Part shown: positions 16,379-25,201 of the stretch, one piece after another | Layout of the letters: each line of letters starts with the position of its first letter | Numbering within the stretch: position 1 is the stretch's first letter | Assembly (NCBI RefSeq): GCF_030296055.1 | Contig: NZ_AP027370.1 | Location: forward strand, 62,001-126,000 | Direction of reading: 5' to 3' | From: Hydrogenimonas cancrithermarum | GTDB taxonomy: Bacteria > Campylobacterota > Campylobacteria > Campylobacterales > Hydrogenimonadaceae | Length of the DNA stretch: 64,000 nt | Notes under the pieces: model-generated | What the model saw: the letters and a program-made list of their open reading frames with translations, nothing else | The model's database searches: none | Told to the model about the DNA's origin: nothing | Program-made: the position numbers and the translations under genes

Positions 16379-17707
16379 ATGGAGTACGATTACGATATCG
16401 TTTTTTTGGGCGGCGGCCTCAACTATGCGGGTGCCGTCGTGGCCTCGAAGGCGAGGCTGAAGTGTGCACTGGTGGAGAAAAACCCGGCGCATCTTGGTGG
16501 GACATGTCTGCACAACGGCTGTATCCCTTCCAAAATGTACCTGGCGGCCGCCGATACGGTGCGGGCGTCGAAAAAAGCGCATTTCAGTGGGTCGCTTTCG
16601 CTCGATATGGCGAAACTGGACGAAGAGAAGGAAGCGCTTCTGGCGCGGGCGACGAAAGCGATCATGAAGCAGTGCGAAAATGTGGAGATCGTCGAGGGGG
16701 AGGGCGTCCTGACGGCGCCGCACACCATAGAAGCAGACGGTAAAACCGTCACGGGAAGGTATGTGATCATCGGAACCGGTTCGCGCCCTTTCATTCCGGA
16801 GGGGATCGTTTACGACAGCCATTCGGTCATCACCAGCGACGAAGTTCTCAATATGCGGGAGTTTCCGGAAAGGATCGCCATCTACGGAGATGGTGCCATC
16901 GGGTTGGAAATGGCGAGCTTTTTCGCTTCCGTCGGTGTGGAGACGGAGCTAATCTGGCGCCACGACACGCTGCTGCGAAAAGCGCACCCGAAGATTTCGG
17001 AAAACGCCATGAAACAGATGGAGGCACTCGGCGTGACGCTGCTGCCCGACCACTCCATCGAAACGGCCAAAAAGGCGAAAAAGGGCGTGCACATCCGTTT
17101 TTCCGACGGATCGGAACACCATGTACCCAAACTCCTGGTCGCCACGGGACGCCGCCCCAACGTGGAAGCGGTTCGTAACGATGCCGTCGCTGTGGACAAA
17201 CGCGGCATCGTTACCGACGAACATTTCGAAACGACCTGCAAAGACCATTATGCCGTCGGAGATTGCAACGGCAAACTTCAGCTCGCCCATGCGGCGAGGG
17301 CGGAAGTGCTCTATGTCGTCAGGCAGATTCTGGGCGAAAAACCGGAGCCTCTGAATCTGAATCATGTCGTGAAGTTCATCCATACCCTCCCATGCTCCTA
17401 CGCGGTCGTGGGGGAAACCCGAAGCGAACTGGAAAAACGGGGCGTGGAGTACAAAGAGAGTGTCGTACCGTTGTCGGGGCTACCGTTTCCTCACACCCAC
17501 GACGGAGACCTGGGCGTCATGGTGGTCTACGCCGACGAAGATAGGTTCATCATGGGCGGAGAGGTTTTCTGCCCGGGTGCCGAAGAGATCATTGCCGTCG
17601 TTTCGATGGCTCTGGCTGGGGAGATGGACGTAAAGCTGGCCAGGCGCACCATTCTCGCCCATCCGACTTTTTCCGAATCTCTCGAAAGGGCATTCGATCG
17701 GCTATGA
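16379..17707 (+). CDS. lpd: Dihydrolipoamide dehydrogenase-like flavoprotein (E3)
   Basis: 442-aa pyridine nucleotide-disulfide oxidoreductase. The redox disulfide is Cys43/Cys48 in GGTCLHNGCIPSK, followed by an NAD-binding GDGAIGLEMASF motif near residue 165 and the C-terminal HPTFSE (His428, Glu433), the dimer-interface catalytic pair. The N-terminal FAD motif reads LGGGLNYAGA where GxGxxG is usual, a mild departure. No N-terminal lipoyl domain. It most likely regenerates lipoamide on the E2 proteins of this cluster and perhaps feeds the AhpD-like protein. Mercuric or glutathione reductase is unlikely given the His-Glu pair and context. It is shorter than the usual 460-475 aa. Confidence 0.86.
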   Translation: MEYDYDIVFLGGGLNYAGAVVASKARLKCALVEKNPAHLGGTCLHNGCIPSKMYLAAADTVRASKKAHFSGSLSLDMAKLDEEKEALLARATKAIMKQCENVEIVEGEGVLTAPHTIEADGKTVTGRYVIIGTGSRPFIPEGIVYDSHSVITSDEVLNMREFPERIAIYGDGAIGLEMASFFASVGVETELIWRHDTLLRKAHPKISENAMKQMEALGVTLLPDHSIETAKKAKKGVHIRFSDGSEHHVPKLLVATGRRPNVEAVRNDAVAVDKRGIVTDEHFETTCKDHYAVGDCNGKLQLAHAARAEVLYVVRQILGEKPEPLNLNHVVKFIHTLPCSYAVVGETRSELEKRGVEYKESVVPLSGLPFPHTHDGDLGVMVVYADEDRFIMGGEVFCPGAEEIIAVVSMALAGEMDVKLARRTILAHPTFSESLERAFDRL

Positions 17708-17779
17708 TATGAAATGGATGGAGGTTCGTCTCGTATTTTGTCTACAACATGGAAAAATGATTTGATATAAGGATTTGAA

Positions 17780-19177
17780 ATGGCGATTTTGCAATCGTTC
17801 GGAGCGGCCGAAGTGGTAACGGGCTCTTGTCATTTGCTCCGTATGGAGAAGGGACCGACGATTCTCGTGGATTGCGGTATGTTTCAAGGCACTGTTGAGG
17901 AGAGAAACTTCGAACCCTTCGGATTCGATCCAAAAAAGGTGGACATTCTACTAGTTACCCACGCGCACCTTGACCATGTAGGACGGATTCCGAAATTGGT
18001 GAAAGAGGGGTTCCAGGGGCGCATCGTGACACTTAAATCGACGATGGAACTCGCGGAAGTTGTGATGCTCGATAGCGCCCATCTGATGCTCGAAGAGTAT
18101 GAAACTCGTTATCGCAAAGCTCAGCGACGGGGTGCGGAAGCGAGTGTACGACAACCGCTCTATACACCCGATGACGTTCAGTTGGTGTATGATCTGCCAA
18201 TGGTGTTCGTGGAGTACGATAAACCGATGGAGATCGCAAAAGGTATCGTGGCTACTTTCCGAAATGCGGGGCACATTCTCGATTCGGCCACGATCGAACT
18301 GGATATCTATGAGAACGGTATGGAGAAAAAAGTCGTTTTCAGTGGCGATCTAGGCAACCATAACGATATGGTGATGCGAAATCCCGAATATGTCGAAAAA
18401 GCCGATACCCTTTTTATCGAGTCGACCTACGGTGATCGTAACCACAAAGGGATCGCAGAGAGTGTTGAAGAGTTTAAAAAAATCGTCGTCGATACACTGT
18501 TGAATCAGGGGAATGTGCTCATTCCCTCTTTCGCCATCGAAAGGACCCAGGAGATTCTCTGTCTATTGAAACGGATGTATGATGAGAAAAAGCTTCCGCA
18601 GTGCCGTATCTTTCTCGATTCTCCGATGGCCATTCGCGCTACAAGACTCTATGACGAATATCATGAGGAGTTGAGCCGGGAGTGCAACGACTATCTCAAA
18701 CGCGACGGCACGATTTTCGAGTTTCCCTGGGTCGAATATACTTCCAAACCAGAAGAGTCCAAGAAGATCAACGAGATCGAGAGCGGATGCATCATCATCG
18801 CCGGAAGTGGTATGTGTACAGGCGGACGGATTCTCCACCATTTCAAACACCGTCTCTGGAACGAAAAGAACGCTCTTCTTTTTGTTGGATATCAAGCCGA
18901 AGGAACCCTGGGACGGCGCATCGTGAATGGTGAAAGACATCTTCGTATTTACCATGAAGAGGTAGTGGTACGTGCGAGTATACATACAATCAACGGATTT
19001 TCGGCTCATGCCGACCAGAGCGAGCTGATCGATTGGATGCGGAGATTCGAACGGCTAGACAAGATTTTCCTGATCCACGGCGAATACGATAAACAGAAGA
19101 TTTTTAAAAGTGCGATCGCCGAAAAACTCGCCAAAAAGGCGCATATCGTCGAACCCGAAGAAAAAATATACGTGTAG
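17780..19177 (+). CDS. Beta-CASP metallo-beta-lactamase-fold nuclease
   Basis: 465-aa RNA-processing type MBL protein. Zinc motif HAHLDH is at residues 61-66, a further ligand pattern SGDLGNH follows near 190, then the beta-CASP domain with SPMAIRATRLYDEYH, and the conserved AGSGMCTGGRILHH and FSAHADQSEL blocks near the C-terminus. This is the YSH1/CPSF-like form found in many bacteria, distinct from RNase J because no KOW or C-terminal domain is present. It starts a tightly packed series of stress genes, 8 nt before the P-type ATPase. Substrate unknown; RNA is most likely. Confidence 0.88.
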   Translation: MAILQSFGAAEVVTGSCHLLRMEKGPTILVDCGMFQGTVEERNFEPFGFDPKKVDILLVTHAHLDHVGRIPKLVKEGFQGRIVTLKSTMELAEVVMLDSAHLMLEEYETRYRKAQRRGAEASVRQPLYTPDDVQLVYDLPMVFVEYDKPMEIAKGIVATFRNAGHILDSATIELDIYENGMEKKVVFSGDLGNHNDMVMRNPEYVEKADTLFIESTYGDRNHKGIAESVEEFKKIVVDTLLNQGNVLIPSFAIERTQEILCLLKRMYDEKKLPQCRIFLDSPMAIRATRLYDEYHEELSRECNDYLKRDGTIFEFPWVEYTSKPEESKKINEIESGCIIIAGSGMCTGGRILHHFKHRLWNEKNALLFVGYQAEGTLGRRIVNGERHLRIYHEEVVVRASIHTINGFSAHADQSELIDWMRRFERLDKIFLIHGEYDKQKIFKSAIAEKLAKKAHIVEPEEKIYV

Positions 19178-19185
19178 GAGAGAAA

Positions 19186-21927
19186 ATGTCACATAGACGA
19201 AGAAGATCAAACCGTCGCAAGAATTCTGCAATGGAGGAAATGGCGGCATCTTCCAAGGCAAAAGAGCAATCTACGGAAGCGGAGGCACTGCCTCCGGAAT
19301 TGTCGGGGGTAGGGGGACTGAGTTCCGAAGAGGCTGCCGAACGTCTCGATAAATATGGCTACAACGAGATCGAAGAGAAGACCGAGAGCTGGTGGCATCG
19401 ACTCTTCAGGCGCTTTTGGGGACCGATTCCGTGGATGATCGAGATTGCCGGTGTACTTTCAGCTTTGGTGCATCACTGGGAGGAGTTCTATATCATCCTC
19501 GCGATGCTTCTCGTCAACGCCTTCGTCGATTTTTATCAGGAGTCCAAAGCCCTCAACGCCATCGCCGTACTCAAGAAAAAGCTGGCGCGCAACGCCATCG
19601 TTTTCCGTGATGGCCGATGGCAGAAGATTCCGGCGAGGGAGGTGGTACCTGGTGATATCATCAAAGTCAAAATTGGTGATATCGTTCCCGCCGATGCCAA
19701 ACTGCTGGGTGGTGGAGAATTTCTGCTCGTGGATCAGTCCGCACTTACAGGAGAGTCGCTGCCCGTTCATAAAGAGGTGGGAGACGAGCTTTATGCCAAC
19801 GCCATTATCAAACAGGGGGAGATGATCGCCGAAGTGACGGCGACAGGCGTGAACACCTATTTCGGAAAGACGGTGGGGCTCGTGGCCAAGGCGGAGCGTG
19901 AGCAAAAAAGCCATTTCCAGAAGATGGTGATCAGAGTGGGAGACTTTTTGATTGCCGTGACGATTATCATGATTCTGATCATCATTTTCGTGGGTATTCA
20001 TCGGCATGAAAATCCGTTGGAACTGCTGGTTTTTTCCCTGATTTTGACTGTCTCCGCGATACCCGTGGCGTTGCCCGCGGTGTTGACTGTGACGATGGCC
20101 GTGGGTGCCATGAGTCTGGCGAGAAAACAGGCGATCGTCAGTCGTCTGGCGGCCATCGAGGAGATGGCAGGAATGGATATTCTCTGCTCGGATAAAACGG
20201 GAACTCTGACCCAGAACAGGATGACGCTTGCCGATCCCTTCGTCGCCGACGGGCACGATTCGGACGAACTAATGCTTTACGCTGCTTTGGCGAGCAAGGA
20301 GGAGAATCACGATCCCATCGAAAAACCGATTTTCGAATATATCGACGTCCACGGCCTGCGTGACAAACTGGAGGGCTACAAAAAACATCTGACCAAATTT
20401 CTTCCCTTCGATCCGGTCCACAAACGGACCGAAGGGCTCTACGATGCCAACAACTGCTTTGTCGTGACCAAAGGGGCACCCCAGGTGATCATCGAACAGT
20501 GTCACGAAGATGAATTCGATAAAAAGGCGGCCTACCAGGCGGTCGACGACTTCGCCGAAAAGGGATTTCGTACCCTTGGAGTCGCTTACCGCGCCTGCGA
20601 AGAGGACTACTACCACTTCCTGGGACTCATTCCGCTCTTCGATCCTCCGAGAGAAGATTCTATGGAAGCGATCGCCGAAGCCAATGCCAAAGGCGTGAAG
20701 GTCAAAATGGTGACGGGTGACAATATCGCCGTTGCCAGATATATCGCCAGAATCCTGGGTATCGGTGAAAAGATCAAAGATATCCGAGAGCTCAAAGGTG
20801 AGTCGATCGAAGAGTATATCTATCTCTCGCAAGTGCTTACGAAGGCCTTTACCATGCAGTTTCATCCCGACGCTTCTGCGGAAGAGATCGAGAGGATCGT
20901 TAAAAAAATCATGAAACAGGTCAAGCGGGAACTCTACAATATGCCGATTCCCAAAGGAAGCGTTAAAAAACACGAAAGCGAAATCATTGCGGCCATCGAA
21001 GAGGCCGACGGGTTCGCACAGGTCTTTCCCGAAGACAAATACTTCATCGTCGACGAGCTTCAGAAAGCCGACCACATCGTGGGTATGACGGGTGATGGAG
21101 TCAACGATGCGCCCGCACTCAAAAAAGCCGACTGCGGCATTGCCGTCAGTGGTGCAACCGACGCGGCGCGGGCGGCGGCAGACATCGTTCTGATGGCACC
21201 GGGACTTCGCGTCATCGTCGATGCGATCAAGCAGGCGCGCATCACTTTCGAAAGAATGAAGAGCTACACGATTTTCCGCATTGCCGAGACGATTCGCATC
21301 ATCATCTTCATGACCCTGGCAATTGTGGTGTTCAACTTCTATCCCTTGACCGCGGTTATGATTATCGTTCTGGCGCTGCTCAACGATATCCCGATTCTGG
21401 CAATCGCCTACGACAATACGAAAGTCAGGAAACAACCGGTCCGCTGGGATATGCGGGAGATGTTGGTGCTCTCTTCGTGGCTGGGTGTCGCCGGAGTCCT
21501 CAGTTCATTTTTGATATTCTATCTGGTGATGATCTATCTCAAGGCCCATCCTGAGAGTCTGGGATGGCTTCCCCATATCCCGCAATGGGTCGATTACGAA
21601 GATACGAAGGGATTCGAAGCGTTCGTCCAGTCGATCTTTTTCGCCAAGATGGTCATCGCCGGTCACGGTACCATCTACAATACCCGCATCGACGACTGGT
21701 TCTTTAAAAGACCGTGGCCGAGCTGGATCCTTTTTGGCGCCACCTTCTCGACCCGTGTGATCGGTACGATCATCGCCGTTTACGGTTTTGGACTGATGAC
21801 ACCGATTGGATGGGAGTGGGCGATCTTCATGTGGATCTATGCGCTGACGTGGTTCGTCTTCAACGACGTGGTCAAAGTGGCGGTGCTGCGCTACTACCGG
21901 AAGAAACTGGGCATCGACGTTATATGA
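19186..21927 (+). CDS. P-type H+-transporting ATPase (P3A type)
   Basis: 913-aa plasma-membrane ATPase. An N-terminal cation-ATPase domain is followed by TGES (about residue 188), the phosphorylation motif DKTGTLT (Asp336), GDGVNDAP near 640 and about ten membrane helices. The best match in form is the plant/fungal-like proton pump (P-IIIA), with the conserved TM5/TM6 region TIRIIIFM...LLNDIPI. It would expel protons at the expense of ATP, a defence against acid or energy stress. The first 40 residues are basic then acidic and look disordered. The C-terminal autoinhibitory domain of eukaryotic pumps is absent. A GC-rich hairpin follows the stop codon. Confidence 0.9.
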   Translation: MSHRRRRSNRRKNSAMEEMAASSKAKEQSTEAEALPPELSGVGGLSSEEAAERLDKYGYNEIEEKTESWWHRLFRRFWGPIPWMIEIAGVLSALVHHWEEFYIILAMLLVNAFVDFYQESKALNAIAVLKKKLARNAIVFRDGRWQKIPAREVVPGDIIKVKIGDIVPADAKLLGGGEFLLVDQSALTGESLPVHKEVGDELYANAIIKQGEMIAEVTATGVNTYFGKTVGLVAKAEREQKSHFQKMVIRVGDFLIAVTIIMILIIIFVGIHRHENPLELLVFSLILTVSAIPVALPAVLTVTMAVGAMSLARKQAIVSRLAAIEEMAGMDILCSDKTGTLTQNRMTLADPFVADGHDSDELMLYAALASKEENHDPIEKPIFEYIDVHGLRDKLEGYKKHLTKFLPFDPVHKRTEGLYDANNCFVVTKGAPQVIIEQCHEDEFDKKAAYQAVDDFAEKGFRTLGVAYRACEEDYYHFLGLIPLFDPPREDSMEAIAEANAKGVKVKMVTGDNIAVARYIARILGIGEKIKDIRELKGESIEEYIYLSQVLTKAFTMQFHPDASAEEIERIVKKIMKQVKRELYNMPIPKGSVKKHESEIIAAIEEADGFAQVFPEDKYFIVDELQKADHIVGMTGDGVNDAPALKKADCGIAVSGATDAARAAADIVLMAPGLRVIVDAIKQARITFERMKSYTIFRIAETIRIIIFMTLAIVVFNFYPLTAVMIIVLALLNDIPILAIAYDNTKVRKQPVRWDMREMLVLSSWLGVAGVLSSFLIFYLVMIYLKAHPESLGWLPHIPQWVDYEDTKGFEAFVQSIFFAKMVIAGHGTIYNTRIDDWFFKRPWPSWILFGATFSTRVIGTIIAVYGFGLMTPIGWEWAIFMWIYALTWFVFNDVVKVAVLRYYRKKLGIDVI

Positions 21928-21946
21928 CGCCTCCTGCGCGGAGGCG
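21928..21946 (+). terminator. GC-rich hairpin directly after the H+-ATPase gene
   Basis: CGCCTCC-TGCGC-GGAGGCG forms a perfect 7-bp stem starting one base after the stop codon. No U-tract follows (GGTTATT), so it may be an attenuator or RNA-stabilising hairpin rather than a strong terminator. Confidence 0.45.
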
Positions 21947-21951
21947 GGTTA

Positions 21952-21972
21952 TTAGCCATTGGTCATTAGTCA
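21952..21972. repeat. Heptamer tandem repeat (TTRGYCA)3
   Basis: Three 7-nt units (TTAGCCA, TTGGTCA, TTAGTCA) lie in the spacer before ppk2. The unit resembles the heptamers of the inverted repeat at 2978-3045. No second complementary arm is present here. Confidence 0.6.
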
Positions 21973-22006
21973 TTGGAGAAAGGGTGAAAGAGAAGGAGAG
22001 AGAGCG

Positions 22007-22783
22007 ATGAACGGGAGGAAAAAGATGGACAAGAAAACCTACAACAAAGAGCTCTATCGACTTCAGGTGGAGCTGGTGAAGTTCCAGCGCCACGTGATCG
22101 ACAACGATCTCAAAGTCTGTGTCGTTTTCGAAGGGCGCGACGCCGCAGGCAAAGATGGCACGATCAAACGTTTCACCGAACACCTCAGTCCCAGAGAGGC
22201 CCGAAGCGTGGCGCTGGGCAAACCGAGCGATAGGGAGCGAAAATCTTGGTATTTCCAGCGCTTCGTTCCCCATCTGCCCAGCGGCGGAGAGATCGTCTTT
22301 TTCAACCGCAGCTGGTACAATCGCGCAGGGGTCGAGAAGGTGATGGGGTTCTGTACCAAAAAGGAGCACAAGCTCTTCATGAAAGAGGTGGGAAGTTTCG
22401 AGCAGATGCTGACCCATTCGGAGATGCTCTTTTTCAAATACTATCTCGACATCTCCAAAAATGAGCAGAAGCGGCGGCTGGAAGCCAGACGAAAGGATCC
22501 CCTCAAGCAGTGGAAACTGAGCCCCATCGACGCCCAGGCGCAGAAACTCTGGAAAGCCTACTCCAAGGCCCGTGACGAGATGTTCTCCAAGACCTCCTTC
22601 GTCTTCGCACCCTGGTATGTGGTCCACAGCGACGACAAGAAAACGGCGCGCATCAATGTCATGAAACATTTTCTTTCCCATGTCGACTATCCCGAGAAGG
22701 AAGAGAGATACCTTCTTTACGACAACGATGTCGTCTGTGAATTCGATCCCGTCTGCTACGAGAAAGGGCTGATCGCGCCATGA
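22007..22783 (+). CDS. ppk2: Polyphosphate kinase 2, first copy
   Basis: 258-aa PPK2-family kinase that moves phosphate between polyphosphate and nucleotides. Walker A reads GRDAAGKDG (about residue 42), and the Walker B segment reads FFNRSWYNRAG, with Asn where the copy at 51601 has Asp. The lid region KRRLEARRKDPLKQWKLSP is intact. ATG at 22007 follows AAGGAGAGAG, which decides against the longer upstream frame. It overlaps the DUF4010 gene by 4 nt. The direction of the reaction (ADP/GDP phosphorylation or polyphosphate synthesis) cannot be read from the sequence; the neighbours suggest energy stress. Confidence 0.92.
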   Translation: MNGRKKMDKKTYNKELYRLQVELVKFQRHVIDNDLKVCVVFEGRDAAGKDGTIKRFTEHLSPREARSVALGKPSDRERKSWYFQRFVPHLPSGGEIVFFNRSWYNRAGVEKVMGFCTKKEHKLFMKEVGSFEQMLTHSEMLFFKYYLDISKNEQKRRLEARRKDPLKQWKLSPIDAQAQKLWKAYSKARDEMFSKTSFVFAPWYVVHSDDKKTARINVMKHFLSHVDYPEKEERYLLYDNDVVCEFDPVCYEKGLIAP

Positions 22784-24036
22784 ATCCGGATCTGGTCCAC
22801 TTCATCGTCACCGTCGCCTTCAGTTTCCTGACGGGTCTGGAGGTCAAAACCTACCGTCAACGGTTCCATCCCAACAGACCCCAGGACTTTTTCGGAACCG
22901 CACGCACCTACACTTTCGTGGGGATACTGGGTTTCGTCTTCTACAAGCTCGATCCGACGCATCTGAGCGCCTATGTGGCGGTGCTTGTCGGTCTGACGCT
23001 GCTCTACGCACTCTTTTACCACCAGAAGCTGATCGATCACAGGCAGAGCATCCTGCTCTATCTCGTGATGCTTTGTGTCTACGCTTTCGGACCGCTGACT
23101 CTCACGACGCCCCTTTGGATGCCTTCGCTTCTTTTCGTTCTGATCGTTTTCATCCTCAACGCCCGCCGGGCGATACACCGCTTCGCCCTGGGGATCAACC
23201 CCTACGAATTCGAAACCCTCGGTAAGATGATACTGCTTTCGGCCGTCATCCTCCCGCTGCTTCCCGACGAGAAGATCGTCGCATTCATACCCCTTTCGCC
23301 TTTCAAGATATGGTTGGCGGTGGTGGTCATTTCAGCGATCAGCTACGGCGGCTACATCGTGCAGAAATACTTCTTTCCCCAGAAGGGGTACTTTCTGACC
23401 GCGGTCGTCGGCGGGACCTACTCCTCAACGGCGACGACGGTGGTGCTGGCCAGAAAGGCGAAGCAGGCTGGATGCCGTCCCCTCGTCGACGCCTCGATCA
23501 TCGCGGCCACGGCGGTGATGTATCTGCGCCTTTTGGTGGTGGCGCTCGTGTTCAATCTGCAGATCGCCGAAACGCTGGCTCTGCCGTTCGTCGTCATGGC
23601 GATTTTGGGGTTTCTCTTCGCCGCCTTTTTTCTCAAGCGGGCTAGACAGGAGGGTGAAACGGCCGAATTCGTCGACAAAAACCCTTTGGAACTGGGGACG
23701 GCTCTCATTTTCGCCACCCTTTTCGTTATGATGATGGTTCTGACGCAGTATGTGACGAAAGAGTACGGTTCCGGCGGTTTGGAGATTTTCTCGTTCGTCG
23801 TCGGTTTCACCGACATCGATCCCTTCGTCCTCTCGCTGCTGACGGGAAAATACGACGTCACGACGCCGCAGATCGCCGCGGCCGTCATGATCGCGGCGGG
23901 AAGTAACGATCTGCTCAAAGCGGCCTACGCCCTCTGGTTCGGCGGATGGAAAAGGTGCTACCGTTCCGCCTTTTTCGTGACACTGCTCGGCGCGGGAACG
24001 ATACTCTGGGCGTTTCGGCTCGAACATATCATTTAG
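22780..24036 (+). CDS. MgtC/DUF4010-family multi-spanning membrane protein
   Basis: 418-aa integral membrane protein with roughly a dozen hydrophobic segments. The N-terminal third (LVHFIVTVAFSFLTGLEVKTYR) resembles the MgtC/SapB module; the rest is the DUF4010 domain with the conserved GGTYSSTATTVVLARKAK loop and a GFTDIDPFVLSL segment. Function is not established; links to Mg2+ limitation or membrane stress have been proposed for MgtC relatives. Start is the ATG overlapping the ppk2 stop. Confidence 0.8.
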   Translation: MNPDLVHFIVTVAFSFLTGLEVKTYRQRFHPNRPQDFFGTARTYTFVGILGFVFYKLDPTHLSAYVAVLVGLTLLYALFYHQKLIDHRQSILLYLVMLCVYAFGPLTLTTPLWMPSLLFVLIVFILNARRAIHRFALGINPYEFETLGKMILLSAVILPLLPDEKIVAFIPLSPFKIWLAVVVISAISYGGYIVQKYFFPQKGYFLTAVVGGTYSSTATTVVLARKAKQAGCRPLVDASIIAATAVMYLRLLVVALVFNLQIAETLALPFVVMAILGFLFAAFFLKRARQEGETAEFVDKNPLELGTALIFATLFVMMMVLTQYVTKEYGSGGLEIFSFVVGFTDIDPFVLSLLTGKYDVTTPQIAAAVMIAAGSNDLLKAAYALWFGGWKRCYRSAFFVTLLGAGTILWAFRLEHII

Positions 24037-24046
24037 GAGAGGAACC

Positions 24047-25006
24047 ATGCGAAAAAAGACGAAACACAAATGGCACGAGCTGCCGTGGCAGCACCCCAAA
24101 CCGAAATCGGAAGATCCCAAAGCCGAAAGATTGGTCAGAGAGCTGATGGAGTCCCCCACCTACCGATTGGCCGAGGAGGACAGGGAGTTTCTGCAAAGTC
24201 ACGAGACAAGGGGTGTGCGGCTCGAACTGGATTACATGAAAGCCGAACTGATCATGACCGAACTCGACGTGCAGCATACGATCGTCGTCTTCGGAAGTGC
24301 GAGGATCAAAGAGCGCAAAACGGCGCTGGCAACATTCAAAGAGGTCGAAAAAAAATTGGTAGCCGACTCGGATAACGTCAAACTGCTGGCCCAGCTACGC
24401 GAAGCGGAGCGGATGGTGGAGATGAGTACCTACTACGACGACGCCAGAAAGTTCGGCCGTCTGGTGGGCAACAGCGGCACGGGACCCGAAGACAACCGGG
24501 TCATCCTGATGACAGGCGGCGGCCCGGGCATCATGGAGGCGGCCAATCGGGGAGCCTATGACGTGGGGGCCAAATCGATCGGGCTCAACATCAATCTCCC
24601 CCACGAGCAGTATCCCAACCCCTACATCTCGCCCGAGCTCTGTTTCCAGTTCCACTACTTCGCCATCCGCAAGCTCCACTTCATGCTCAGGGCCCAGGCG
24701 CTGGTGGCCTATCCGGGCGGCTTCGGTACCCTCGACGAACTCTTCGAAATCCTGACGCTGGTGCAGACCCGCAAGACGCCGGAGATTCCGGTGGTTCTGG
24801 TGGGAAAACGGTACTGGGAGCGCATCGTCAATTTCGAGATCCTGGCGGAGGAGGGGATGATATCCCCCGACGATCTCGAGATTTTCACGATGGTCGAAAA
24901 TGCCGACGAGGCGTGGCGGCATATCATCGGATGGCATACGGACCGCCGAACCCATCTGTACCGAGTCTATACGGAAGGAGAGAAACCGCAACATGGAAAA
25001 GTGTGA
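24047..25006 (+). CDS. LOG-family (lysine decarboxylase-like) protein
   Basis: 319-aa Rossmann-fold protein of the LOG/TIGR00730 group. It holds GGGPGIMEAANRGA (near residue 155) and PGGFGTLDELFE (near 224), the two signature motifs for nucleoside-5'-monophosphate phosphoribohydrolase activity. It is longer than plant-type LOG because of an N-terminal extension of about 110 residues, common in bacterial members. The usual label of lysine decarboxylase is historical; nucleotide hydrolysis is the likelier chemistry. Start ATG follows AGGAGAGGAACC. Confidence 0.85.
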   Translation: MRKKTKHKWHELPWQHPKPKSEDPKAERLVRELMESPTYRLAEEDREFLQSHETRGVRLELDYMKAELIMTELDVQHTIVVFGSARIKERKTALATFKEVEKKLVADSDNVKLLAQLREAERMVEMSTYYDDARKFGRLVGNSGTGPEDNRVILMTGGGPGIMEAANRGAYDVGAKSIGLNINLPHEQYPNPYISPELCFQFHYFAIRKLHFMLRAQALVAYPGGFGTLDELFEILTLVQTRKTPEIPVVLVGKRYWERIVNFEILAEEGMISPDDLEIFTMVENADEAWRHIIGWHTDRRTHLYRVYTEGEKPQHGKV

Positions 25007-25184
25007 CAATAGAGTGATCGTTTCGGGACTGGATATCCCGTTCTGGGATCTGGTCTGGTTCATGGTGAAGTTGGCGCTGGCGTCGATTCCGGCACTTTTC
25101 ATCATCTATCTCATCTTCGCGTTTCTGGGGATGATCTTCGGCGGCTTTTTCCACATGATCGCGATGCCGCCGCCGTTGCCGTAA
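24993..25184 (+). CDS. Small single-span membrane protein
   Basis: 63 aa; begins 14 nt before the LOG stop codon with AAGGAG upstream. One long hydrophobic region covers about residues 15-57 (FWDLVWFMVKLALASIPA then LFIIYLIFAFLGMIF), enough for one or two spans, ending in a Pro-rich tail MPPPLP. No family is recognised. Its position between LOG and ppsA with a good ribosome site supports it being real. Confidence 0.6.
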   Translation: MEKCDNRVIVSGLDIPFWDLVWFMVKLALASIPALFIIYLIFAFLGMIFGGFFHMIAMPPPLP

Positions 25185-25201
25185 CGAAAAAAGGAGTGAA
25201 G

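Noticed and set aside
24047-25006. Lysine decarboxylase
   Set aside because: GGGPGIMEAANRGA and PGGFGTLDE identify a LOG-type phosphoribohydrolase fold; there is no PLP-binding lysine context.
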